Below are positions 9,349 through 18,212 of a stretch of 49,319 nucleotides of DNA, piece after piece (positions within the stretch are counted from its first letter, which is position 1; each line of letters starts with the position of its first letter). Location of the stretch: NCBI GenBank assembly GCA_014904985.1, contig MU128949.1, forward strand, positions 288,549 to 337,867, written 5' to 3'. Origin of the DNA: Hydnum rufescens UP504 (taxonomy: Eukaryota > Basidiomycota > Agaricomycetes > Cantharellales > Hydnaceae). Below the pieces are notes generated by a model. That model did not search any database and had not been told where the DNA came from. It saw nothing but the letters and a program-made list of their open reading frames with translations. Position numbers and translations under genes: made by a program.

Positions 9349-11849
9349 ATGACAACAATACAAGCTGCTCAGTCCGCCTCCCTCTTATCTCTGCTCCAAC
9401 TTAGTGATTCCAGCACAAGTGGCGCTGCGCGTTCTCCTGTGTGGAAAATCCTCGTTCTTGATGAAACCTCCAAAGATGTGCTGGCTACTGTGTTGCGCGT
9501 GCAGGATCTTCGGGATGCGGGTGTGACATTACACGTGTCTGTCCCCCCCAGGTTTTGTTAGAGCTTCTTGGCTTACCTGTATAAATAGTCAATTGCAGTC
9601 CGTGCGTCCACCTCTCCCTGATGTGCCGGCAGTATATCTCGTCGCCCCAACAATTCCTAATGTTCGGCGAATTGCGAACGTACGGAGGGGCTTCTACCAT
9701 CTATGGAATCGTATCTCATTTGGTTAAACAGGATCTGTCACTATCCCTGTATGAATCCTATCATCTCAACTTCACATCCCCTCTTCCCCGTGCCGTCCTG
9801 GAAGAACTGGCCACTCTTGTGGCAAAAGATGGAACAGGAGATCTAATTGCAAATGTACGGGTCATTATGTGCATCTGTTCTTATTCTCAAATCGGTTTTG
9901 CACAGGTTCTCGATCAATACCTTGAATTTCTTGCACCCTCGCCCTCGTTATTTTCCCTCGTTCCTCGAGAATTTTCACGTCCACTCCATCCAGCAGGACA
10001 GCCCATGGACCCGGAAGATCAGGTCTCTTACAGACTACTGAACTCACCCAAGTCAAGCGAGCATGAAATCGAGATGGAAGTCGAGAGAATTGCTGCGGGA
10101 TTGTTCTCCGTCATCGTTACTCAAGGTTTGGTGGCTTTAATCCTCCGATTGGAGACTCTCGCTCAGATAGTTGAGCCGACTTAGGTCGGGTTCCATATAT
10201 TCGTGCCCCTCGGGGAAACGCCGCCGAAATGGTGGCACGGAAGCTCGAGCTTAAGATTCGAGACCAGTTAGTTTCAGGGGGTGCTAGCGCCAATTTACGG
10301 CTAGCCGGGGGGGCATATCCCCCCGGTGGTGGGCTATTCAGAGAAGCATTAGGAGTTGGTGATCTCGATAGGCCGGGTGGGTTTTTTTTTGCTGGTGCCA
10401 CCTGATTGCTTCAATTCTGGACAATCAATAGTGCTCATAATTCTCGATCGCAATCTGGACCTCGTGCCTATGGTCTCCCATTCATGGACGTATCAAGCCC
10501 TGGTTCATGACGTTATGGATATGCGACTCAATCGCGTCACTCTCACAGTCAGCCCGTCTAGTTTGATATTTCAGAAGCAACCTACCAAGGCTGTTAACTG
10601 TAGATCACTGAAGCCGGCCGAGCGCAGAAGAAGGCCTACGATCTTGACACAAAAGACTTCTTTTGGCATCGAAATGCCCCAAATCCATTCCCGCAGGTCG
10701 CCGAAGACATCGACGCGGAGTTGAACAGGTTTGACGTGTAACACTCCCGCACTTTGCAAGTTGTCATACGTTCATGTATTCACAGGTATAAACAAGATGC
10801 CGCCGAAGTTACGCGATCCGCCTCAGCATCGCATCTAAAAACGGCTATAACGGCATTGCCAGAGCTAACCGCCCGGAAACAGACTGTGGACACCCACATG
10901 AATATCGCGACTACATTGCTGAGCTCTATCAAATCGCGGGGGTTGGACGAGCTGTATCAATTCGAAGAGAATGCTTCTCGCCAGGTCAGAGCGTGGCTTC
11001 CGCCCACCAGGTTTACTAACCTAAGGCTGATCCCAACAGACCTCGGCCTCCCTACTTGACATGCTCCGCTCGTTCAAAGGACCCAATGCGGCTAATCCTA
11101 CTCCGGAAGATCGAGTCCGCCTCGCCATTGTAGTGTATCTCTCCTCTCCATCGACCTCATTTGCGAAAGAAGATTGGGTCGAAATTGAAGAGGAGCTACA
11201 GAATGCTGGAGCCGACATTAGATCCTTGAATTACGTTAAACGGTGCGTGTTTTTGTGTCACGACATTGACCAAGATCCTGACACCTCAGGCCGGTGTAAG
11301 AATGCGCGAGATAAACCAGTTGACCACACTCACTATCACCCAGGGTAGTGGGCAAGGTCAGGGTGGGGAACTCTTCAAGGGATTCAGTCGCGTGAGTTGG
11401 ACTTCATATAATCTTAAGGCTCATCTAATCTCCTGTCTTAGTTGACCGACCGACTAAAGGAGGGTGGTTTTGACAACCTGCTTTCTGGGGTCAAGAACTT
11501 CCTGCCAGCTGATAAGCTGCTCCCTGTGACACGAGTGGTCGAAGCCATTATGGATCCAGCAAATGCATCCACCGCGTCTCTCCAGACAACCGACGATTAC
11601 TTGTTGCTCGATCCCAAGTCCCCTCGTTCCTCCGGATCCAAACCCAGACGCATGAACTTCAACGAGGGCGTCGTTTTCATGGTAGGAGGTGGTGGCTACG
11701 TCGAACATACGAACATTGCGGAATGGGCGAACAAGTCATCGACTAGTTCGGCTCTGACTGGAGGGAATGGGAAGAAGGTGACCTATGGCGGGACGGAGCT
11801 ACTATCTCCTAGGGAATTCCTCGACGTACTGGGAAAATTAGCAGATTGA
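9349..11849 (+). CDS. SLY1: Sly1-type Sec1/Munc18 (SM) protein, ER-Golgi vesicle fusion
   Basis: Cytosolic SM protein that binds the syntaxin Sed5/Ufe1 and promotes SNARE-complex assembly in ER-Golgi transport. The N-terminus has [20 protein letters not shown] and [11 protein letters not shown]. After an intron at 9535-9598 it continues with [16 protein letters not shown]. Further exons carry [14 protein letters not shown] and [19 protein letters not shown], a stretch starting [28 protein letters not shown] (the SM-family hallmark), [38 protein letters not shown] and [10 protein letters not shown]. The end is [18 protein letters not shown] and then MVGGGGYVE. Around ten short introns are needed and all have GT...AG ends. 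No stop remains after splicing, so this is the probable functional copy; two broken pieces lie at 13982-14235 and 14607-15597. The start fits family N-termini, with a TATAAA-like box about 40 bases upstream. Confidence 0.9.
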
Positions 11850-12155
11850 GGGTCATTCGCACCTCGGCCCATCATCCGATGCGGGCGTCAATAAGGACCC
11901 ACCGAACCCCCTTAGGTTGGAAGCCTGCCTGCATGCTCCAACTGTGAACCGGGAATCAGACTGGTTCTGGACATTCTAGCCCCATGAGCGGATGATCATA
12001 CTCCCCCTTGACTAGTGTACGGGCTACTTGTAGGTACTTAATCCACGGGCATACTGAAATTCATCCAACAAGACATTACACCGCTAAATACTTCAAGTGA
12101 AAAAAAGGCCAGAAGGAGCAAACACCACAGGTTCCGATGAGAAATCCAGACGAAT
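11850..12155. other. Convergent intergenic region between SLY1 and CNT copy 1
   Basis: No gene is seen. Parts recur beside the other copies: GGTTCTGGACATTCTAG also occurs near 23028, TTGTAGGTACTTAATCCAC also near 18810, and the SLY1 3' flank near 15540-15597. Confidence 0.6.
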
Positions 12156-13981
12156 TTAAACCAAGGTCCCCGGAATTCCCGCAGTTTGCATCGTGGAGAT
12201 GAACCCACAGAACAGTGCTGAGGGGGCAGTGCTGAGGGGGCGATTGTGGCGATAACCCTTGCGCGGGAGGGTGCGAGGGCTGACAGCACGCCGATCTGGA
12301 TGCCGACAGATCCTAAGTAGTAGAGAGCAAACAAGACATTGAATCCGGCGAAGAAGAGGGGCAGATCATGCGAGTAATAATAATAATTTACCCAAGTTCC
12401 CAAAGCCACAAAGAGCGTAGCTTGCGATGGTGTATGCCCGTAAGGAGAGGGGCTGCGGCCCCTTCTGGATAGCTTGCAAATCGAGGTATGCAACAAACTC
12501 GTCGGCAACGAATTTCGTTCCAATGAGGCGCGACATGCGAAAGATTTCCGGTCGCGGGATGCCTTAAGAGGGAGGCAACAAGTGCATGATCAGCTAGACG
12601 AAGCCGAGTAAAAGAGAACACAACTGACGCATGAGGAATGTGAGGATAAGAAATATACCCAAATATGAGCTCAAGGGTCAGGTGGTGGATGGCAAAGCCC
12701 TTGCCAATGTATGTGAGAAGGCCGTCTATCGTATACACGAGTGCCAAGACCGTCAACACATTGGTCAAGATCTGACCGGCGACCAGCAGTCCGAATGATG
12801 CACCGTTGCTGAAAGCCTACAAAGAGACAGAGCATAAATCTCTAAGACCGAATCTTACAGTCATGAGGGGCGTACGTGAAGGGCGTTTGCAGGCTGATGT
12901 TTTGACTCTATGCCGCGGTCAACCACCACATTTCCCCGAGTGATGGGTTCTTCTCTCTCAGGAAAGCGGAGTTTGCTTATAGCGATAGAAGCTGGAATAG
13001 ACATCACTGAAGATGTCACAAGTGTTCTGACAAGGCAGGGCATGAAGCATACAAAATTACACGAGGGTTGAATTACATACGTTGCGGGGACGCCCAGATT
13101 GATGTATGCGGTGAGCACAGAACCAGCGATAGTGGAGAAACCTAATAAACATATCCCTTGACTCTCCTATAATAATACGTATCTTTGAACATCACGAACC
13201 GGAAGTCATCGTCAAGTGAATTTCCGAGGGTGTCATGAGGTCGACATAAGGCCGAACGAGACATGCGCTTTCGCCTTGGCCAATGAAGGGTGAAGAAGCA
13301 GCAACGACAGCCTCGGCACCCGAGACGCCCATGGTCTTGAAGAAAAACCATGCACTGGATGGAAAGTCAGTCCACATCACTTAGGATCCAAGTGATATCA
13401 ATGCCACGAACAATTTTGCGATCAACTACTGCATTACGCCGAACTACGGATATGACGGTTTTAGAGTGGAACACGAGGATACCGAAACAAGGAACCCTAC
13501 ATAGTACATCCTAGTGGACAAGGTTGAATCCACACTGTACGAGGTCAAGATGAATGTGGCTCACATCTGAACGAACAATCGCGCTCAAAGTGTTGACGAA
13601 AAATCAATGCTTGGCAATGATATCGGCATCGAAGAAGAACTGGGCGGCAGGTGCGGCCTCGCCTAGGAAATCTTGAGCCAAGATCGCAATCCACTTGAAA
13701 ATCTTGAATTTTGCATCGGACTTCAAGACGAACAGTGTGATGACTTGCTGAAAGAAATAACAGTATTCCAGGGAATATCGTTCCGGGCGTTCGAGGCCAG
13801 ATAGAAGCCGAATTGGAATACAGTGCGACCAAACGCGGATATCGCACGGTCTCCGTAGGTGCCACCCTGAGGGCCCGATTACAAAACCATGAGGACCCTG
13901 TCCCGAAGTGAAATGAACAGCTACTTGCTGGAGGGAGGTTAAGTCCAAAGGCTGACCCGAAAACAATGCCAATGAGTGCGA
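12156..13981 (-). pseudogene. Concentrative nucleoside transporter, copy 1, truncated and frameshifted
   Basis: CNT (SLC28/NupC-like) transporter remnant on the minus strand. Recognisable parts include [14 protein letters not shown] at the left break, [16 protein letters not shown], the signature [57 protein letters not shown] and [17 protein letters not shown]. The first exons (signal region and two membrane segments) are missing: homology to copies 2 and 3 ends at about 13981, where SLY1-derived sequence begins. Near the 3' end a 14-base unit CAGTGCTGAGGGGG is duplicated in tandem (about 12215-12242), which shifts the frame before the final MQTAGI-type end. Both defects mark it as a pseudogene. 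Confidence 0.85.
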
Positions 13982-14235
13982 GGGGGGAGATGGACACGTG
14001 TAATGTCACAGGGCCATCCCGAAGATCCTGCACGCGCAACATAGTAGCCAGCACATCTTTAGAGGTTTCATCAACCGCAAGGGTTTTCCACGCAGGAGCG
14101 CGTAGCGCCACTTGTGCTGGAATCGCTAAGTTGTAGCAGAGACAAGAGCAAGGCGGACTGTGCAGCTTGAATTGTTGCCATAATGCACTGCCAGTGGTGG
14201 TGGTCTATTTTATACTCCGAACAGTTAACGCGCTC
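13982..14235 (-). pseudogene. SLY1 promoter and first-exon fragment, fused to CNT copy 1
   Basis: On the minus strand, 14235 down to 13982 matches 9290-9545: the upstream TATAAA region, the ATG (14182) and IQAAQSA...[14 protein letters not shown], then [19 protein letters not shown] and GPVTLHV. A two-base deletion in the section after SSTSG breaks the original frame. At 13981/13982 it joins directly to the middle of CNT copy 1. A continuous frame crosses the junction (VTLHVSISP then [12 protein letters not shown]), but no ATG starts it, so a chimeric protein is unlikely. Confidence 0.85.
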
Positions 14236-14237
14236 TA

Positions 14238-14376
14238 GTGTTGCGACGACTCGACTTGGCTCGACTTCGGGCGACTCCGCGCGACTTCCGAAAGACTTGG
14301 CTTACTGTATCTCCGAATCTTTCGGAAGTCGCGCGGAGTCGCCCGAAGTTCGAGCCAAGTCGAGTCGTCGCAACAC
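14238..14376. mobile_element. 139-base palindromic MITE with TA duplication
   Basis: The ends GTGTTGCGACGACTCG and CGAGTCGTCGCAACAC are perfect inverted repeats. Pairing continues inward for about 57 bases per arm with very few mismatches, leaving a loop around 14297-14315. TA flanks both sides (14236-14237 and 14377-14378). It is inserted at the edge of the duplicated SLY1 promoter. It is very GC-rich and has no coding frame. Confidence 0.85.
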
Positions 14377-14384
14377 TAGGCAAC

Positions 14385-14475
14385 ACTAGCTTCGAGCGGG
14401 AAATCACCACCCTCTTACGACCAACAACACCCCCTCCTCTCGAGCTCATGCACAATCTCCGATGAATTTGTGGAT
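14385..14475 (+). repeat. Dispersed repeat family, copy 2
   Basis: It matches 660-760 (GAAATCACCNCCCTCTTACG, ACACCCCCTCCTC, GAGCTCATGCAC, GTGGATCCCCTCAACC). It runs directly into the palindrome at 14466-14585, the same arrangement as in copy 1. Confidence 0.7.
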
Positions 14476-14585
14476 CCCCTCAACCGTGAGGGTATACTCA
14501 GTGAAGTCCACTGCTACCTTTATAGAAGTAGCGGTGGACGACTTCACGCTTTATGCCCTCACGGTTGAGGGGATCCATGGATTCC
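14466..14585. repeat. Palindromic element, about 120 bases
   Basis: The arms GGATCCCCTCAACCGTGAGG (left) and CCTCACGGTTGAGGGGATCC (right) are perfect complements. Pairing continues through GTGAAGT/ACTTCAC and the GTAGC/GCTAC section to a small central loop (CTTTATAGAA). It is the complete version of the half-palindrome at 750-800. Confidence 0.8.
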
Positions 14586-14606
14586 CCAGAGATTGTGTAG
14601 CACATA

Positions 14607-15597
14607 CGGGCTCTATCAATTTGAAGAGAATGCTTTTCCCCAGGTCAGAGTGTGGCTTCTGCCCACCAGGTTTACTAACCTAAGGCTGATCCCAATAGAC
14701 CCCGGCCTCCCCACTTGACATACTCTGCTCGTTCAAAGGACTCAATGCAGCCAATCCTACTCCAGAAGATCAACACCGCCTCGCCATCGTAGTGTATCTC
14801 TCCTCTCCATCGACTTCATTTGCGAAAGAAGATTGGGTGGAAATTGAAGGGAAGCCACAGAATGCTAGATCCTTGAATTACGTTAAACGGTCCGTGTCTT
14901 TGTGTCACGACATTGACCAAGGTCCTGACACCTCCAGGCGGTCCAAGAATGCGCGACATAAACCAATTGGCCACACTCACTATAACCCAGGGAAGTGGGC
15001 AAGGTCAGGGCGGGGAGCTCTTCAAGGGATTCAGTCGCGTGAGTGGGACTTTATATAATCTTGAGTTAACAAAGACCCATCTAATTTCCTGTATTAGTTA
15101 ACCGACCGACTAAAGGAGGATCTGACAGCCTGCTTTCTGGGGTCAAGAACTTTCTGCCAGCTGATAAGTTGCTCCCTGTGACACGAGTGGTCGAAGCTGT
15201 TGCTATTATGGATCCAGCCAATGCTTCCACCGCTTCTCTCCAGACAACTGACAATTACTTGTTACTCATTCCCAAGTCCCCCCGTTCCTCCGGATCCAAG
15301 CCCAGACGCATGAACCTCAACGAGGGCGTCATTTTCATGATAGGAGGTGGTGGCTACGTTGAATATACGAACATTGCAGCATGGGCGAACAAGTCATCGA
15401 CTAGTTCGCTGTAACTGGAGGGAATGGGAAGAAGGTGACATATGGCGGGACGGAGCTACTATCTCTTAGATGTACTGGGGAAATTAGCAGATTGAGTGTC
15501 ATTCGCACCTCGCCTATCATCCGATGCGGGCATCAATAGGACCCACTGAACCCTCTTAGGTTGGAAGCCTGCATGCTCCCACCGGGAATTTTAGACT
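14607..15597 (+). pseudogene. SLY1 3' fragment
   Basis: This stretch matches 10950-11945 of SLY1, beginning at [12 protein letters not shown] sequence and running through the last exons and 3' flank. Defects: the codons for GADI are deleted near 14860. KEGGFDN is changed before the [11 protein letters not shown] block, and two extra codons (AVAI instead of AI) occur near 15200. A stop (TAA) is created after SSTSS at about 15412. The segment encoding SPREFLD is deleted near 15465. Upstream exons are absent. It is a dead partial duplicate. Confidence 0.85.
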
Positions 15598-15781
15598 CGC
15601 TTCGCACGGTTCTCCAGGTGTTCGAAGCTCAGAAATTTTGCTTGTTTACTATCCAAGAGATGCACCGCGGTGTGACAATGTGACCGCAAGGGGACGACGT
15701 GGATCCTGCGACTGGTACCACCGAAGAATAGGAAGACTGCGGGCGATATAACCAGGATATCGCCTAGGCAAGCAGACGATC
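15598..15781. other. Unassigned stretch before the intron array
   Basis: I see no gene here. If the array at 15782-17100 is one transcript, this may hold its first exon or promoter. A short inverted pair, GGGCGATATAACCAGGATATCGCCT (15743-15767), lies just before the first module. Confidence 0.3.
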
Positions 15782-15810
15782 ACACCCGCCGCTGCGGGTG
15801 TGGTTAAAAG

Positions 15811-15916
15811 GTCCGTTTTTTCTATGCTAGTAGATACAACGGCGCAAAAAGAGCAGCTTTCGCTGCTCTTTTTGCGCTGCTTTGAATTTCTTTACTAACA
15901 ACATTTATTATTATAG
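15811..15916 (+). other. Predicted intron 1 of the array, with hairpin
   Basis: The donor is a weak GTCCGT. The hairpin at 15842-15877 is GCGCAAAAAGAGCAGC, loop TTTC, GCTGCTCTTTTTGCGC (16 perfect pairs). Branch-like TTACTAAC lies at about 15890, and the acceptor TTATAG ends at 15916. Confidence 0.6.
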
Positions 15917-16084
15917 GTCATGGTCTGGTCCCAGGTGCCAAACGACGAGGCGCGACCGGCCAGAGCCCATATGGCAACACACCAAACAAAATGCAACACG
16001 ACGAGAATGCAGGAGGCGGCCACGCGCCGACCGAGTAGCTATGTGAACCACACACCCACTGCGGCGAGTGTGTGGTTCTCTAAT

Positions 16085-16183
16085 GTAAGTAGCACTGTGC
16101 ACCCCCAACGGCGCAAAAAGAGCAGCAAATGCTGCTCTGTTTGCGCTGGTTTCAATTTTCTAACTAATAATCTATTATTCTAG
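16085..16183 (+). other. Predicted intron 2 of the array, with hairpin
   Basis: The donor is GTAAGT. The hairpin at 16111-16146 has arms GCGCAAAAAGAGCAGC and GCTGCTCTGTTTGCGC and loop AAAT. The branch region is CTAACTAAT and the acceptor is CTAG. An exonic stem GAACCACACAC/GTGTGTGGTTC ends seven bases before the donor. Confidence 0.7.
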
Positions 16184-16352
16184 GCTATTGCCACAAATGA
16201 AGACCGGTGGAGCGAACCCCCCCTCCCCGAAGGTTAGCCCGCCCGCAAAGCGAGACCCGCGAACGACGACGATGCGCCAAATGAACGCACGAAGTGACGC
16301 TAAACCGCATGAACCGCAGACCCGATACTGCGGATGTGTGGTTGTATACAAG

Positions 16353-16453
16353 GCAAGTAATGTAGTGCACCCCAACGGCGCAAAAAGAGCAGCCCTTGCT
16401 GCTCTTTTTGCGTTCGTTTTAATTTTTAACTAACACATTATTTATTATTTGAG
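16353..16453 (+). other. Predicted intron 3 of the array (GC donor), with hairpin
   Basis: The donor CAAG|GCAAGT is a rare GC-AG type with otherwise ideal consensus. The hairpin at 16378-16412 is GCGCAAAAAGAGCAGC, loop CCTT, GCTGCTCTTTTTGCG. Branch AACTAAC, acceptor TTGAG. Confidence 0.65.
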
Positions 16454-16610
16454 GTTATCGCCTGAACCACCCGCCAACCGAGAGCCGCAAACGCGACCTG
16501 CCAAGGAACCTCCGCCAGACGAAACCTGGGAACGGGAGCACACGACACAAGCCCGCAGGGACCCCAGACGAACCACCCACCCGCTTCTGCGGGTGTGTAG
16601 TAATTTCAAG

Positions 16611-16722
16611 GTAAGTATTCTCGGTGTATAAGTACGATCGCGCAAAAGGAGCAGCGTATGCTGCACCTTTGTGTGGCCTTCTTTCCCTCCCTTTTTTACT
16701 AATGTATTATTTATTATCCTAG
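16611..16722 (+). other. Predicted intron 4 of the array, with hairpin
   Basis: The donor is CAAG|GTAAGT. The hairpin at 16640-16675 has the arm GCGCAAAAGGAGCAGC, loop GTAT and a complementary arm with one mismatch plus G-T pairs. Branch TACTAAT, acceptor CCTAG. An exonic stem CACCCGC/GCGGGTG lies at 16578-16595. Confidence 0.7.
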
Positions 16723-16905
16723 GTTTTCATCTGAACCCACAACCCCCAATCAATATCTGTGACCCCGCCGAACAAACACGCGAGAATGGCAACCCACCCC
16801 CCAAACGAAACCCACGAACGGCAACAAGTCGAAAACACGACACAAGACCACAGAAACCCTGGGTCAAACCCCACACCCGCTTCAGCGCGTGTGATAATTT
16901 TTGAG

Positions 16906-17014
16906 GTAAGTATTCGCCGTCCATAAGTACGATCGCGCAAAAGGAGCAGTGTGCACTGCTCCTTTTGTGTGGTTTTTCTTTTTTTACTAACTTATTATTT
17001 ATTTATTATCATAG
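16906..17014 (+). other. Predicted intron 5 of the array, with hairpin
   Basis: The donor is GAG|GTAAGT. The hairpin at about 16935-16973 has arms CAAAAGGAGCAG and CTGCTCCTTTTG. Branch TACTAAC, acceptor CATAG. It differs from introns 1-3 by a matched A-T to G-C change in the stem. Confidence 0.7.
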
Positions 17015-17239
17015 GTATTTTTCTGAACCCACAGTCCGCATCAACCCCCAACCAAACCCTCTCCCTCCCCCCCGACCCAAAACCTGCGACCCGGGGTGAG
17101 GGGGGGATATAGATAATTATAATTATAACCAAAACTCACGCAGAGCGGTATGTATAATATAATAATGAACAACTTAGAGATACAAGAATATCTTAGAATA
17201 TTATTTCAAAATTTATTTTGAGCCCCTACACTTGTGCTG

Positions 17240-17700
17240 AGGGGTGTTGTTAGTGTTGCTTTATGTATACCTGAAAAAGTGCAGAAACCAACCATCTGCT
17301 ATAAGAATTGCTTTGAACTTGAAATCACCCCCCTCTTATAACCAAATGACACCCCCTCCTCACACTCAACATGATATCAGAAGAATCTGTACATAACACC
17401 CACCAAGACATGACCCTACGCAAACTGTACATGTAGGATTGCTTCATGGTTGGTGCAGTGTACTGATTCTCCCAATACAATGTAACATGTGTGAGGATGA
17501 TAGGGGTTTGAACCCGCAACCTCCTGCCTTTTAGTCAGGTGCTCTACCCACTAAGCTACCCCCCCAATTCTGGAGATGAAACTTGTTATCCAACATGAAG
17601 ATTTTTGCAAGAATGTTGCAGGCATCCATGACAAGACAGAACCTGTGAAATGTAGAGCAACCATCCAGTGTGAAAACCTTTGGCACTGAACAACTTCCCA
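17240..17700 (+). repeat. Dispersed repeat family, copy 3, CpG-poor
   Basis: 17265-17400 matches 630-720 and the inverse of 48755-48890 (AACCAACCA...CTATAAGAA, GAAATCACCCCCCTCTTA). 17605-17690 matches 48940-49015 through GGCATCCATGACAAGACAGA and TTGGCACT. The two regions therefore hold related elements. A tRNA-like segment lies inside this copy. Confidence 0.65.
17492..17566 (-). tRNA. tRNA-like sequence, probably a decayed lysine-type tRNA
   Basis: On the minus strand the order GGTAGCTTAGTGGGTAGAGC, ACCTGACTAAAAGGCAGG, AGGTTGC, GGGTTCAAACCCC has the D-arm, anticodon-arm, variable and T-arm layout of a tRNA, with both internal promoter boxes recognisable. The acceptor stem (GGGGGGT against the 3' ATCATCC) pairs poorly, and the T stem has a mismatch. 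The anticodon loop CTAAAAG would give AAA at the anticodon, which is not a usual choice. I take it as a tRNA pseudogene or a tRNA-derived part of the surrounding repeat. Confidence 0.5.
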
Positions 17701-17871
17701 CAATTCAACATGGTTCTCTGAGTACGTCACGCTCCGCGTGACGTCTGCTTCCAGACGCGGGGGTCTTAGTGTTAGGTCCCCAATTCGGCGTTAAAGGCCT
17801 CCGCCGGAGTTATATTGTATATCCGAATTCACGTGACCCAGCCTTCTAACTAGCTCAGGACAAACTCCCTC

Positions 17872-18050
17872 ATGTCTCAATTGCCTAAGACGCCTATCAT
17901 TCAGCGAGATCAGGAGTCGGTCTCTACGCCTCAAAATTACACTCCAAGGAAGACTGATTCCGAGAAAATTGATGCCATATTTGATGCAATCGAGGCCAAC
18001 AAGTCAACATTTCCCCTATTTCTTGATAAAGCCTTGGCATTCATGCACTA
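17872..18050 (+). pseudogene. Short protein-coding fragment inside the TIR element
   Basis: The frame MSQLPKTPIIQRDQ, DAIFDAIEANKSTFPLF and LDKALAFMH is protein-like and ends in TAG at about 18048. The following sequence reads on in another frame (ARRLEKPSSFN). It looks like the 5' piece of a transposon protein left in a deletion derivative. No domain is recognised. Confidence 0.35.
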
Positions 18051-18212
18051 GGCATATGGCTAGACGATTGGAGAAGCCCTCATCCTTCAACAGCTTATCA
18101 AAGGCGGGTGAGATGAGGAGTTCCAGAAAATGGCTTGATATTTTCCTTTCCGGCGCTGCGTCCCAGAGGTCAAGATGGGGCAGCCGGAGCCGCCGCACGC
18201 AGCGTACTCTGG

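Larger units (their letters stand above)
15782..17100 (+). repeat. Tandem array of five intron/exon modules with paired hairpins
   Basis: Five modules follow one another with a period of about 262-293 bases. Each has a T-poor, C/A/G-rich segment (exon-like, 157-183 bases) and a T-rich intron of 99-112 bases. The segment ends, in most modules, with a CACACCCGC-type hairpin. The intron has a donor, a GC-capped A/T stem-loop, a TACTAAC-like branch site and TAG. Exon-like intervals are 15917-16084, 16184-16352, 16454-16610, 16723-16905 and from 17015. Each interval has an open frame, but the lengths (168, 169, 157, 183) and phases do not join into one frame. For example, after the 16184 acceptor the continuing frame meets TAG. 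A structured non-coding RNA, a decayed repeat-exon gene, or an introner-like amplification are the alternatives. Confidence 0.75.

Noticed and set aside
13545..14111. A 189-codon frame that would encode a SLY1-CNT fusion protein
   Set aside because: It has no ATG, the original SLY1 start is out of frame because of a two-base deletion, and beyond the first CNT segment the frame reads through an intron into the wrong phase.
15917..16905. A Pro/Arg-rich repeat protein encoded by the tandem exons
   Set aside because: Each exon has an open frame, but the exon lengths and acceptor phases do not connect them; the continuing frame hits stops after the second and third acceptors. It is kept only as an alternative.
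15917..16940. Minus-strand frames across the array that share CVV and RGSR-type words
   Set aside because: The similarity follows from the tandem DNA repeats, and the intron signals are all on the plus strand.
15842..16973. Regularly spaced repeats that might suggest a CRISPR array
   Set aside because: The units are about 270 bases, carry spliceosomal signals and lie in a eukaryotic genome; spacers of uniform short length and cas genes are absent.
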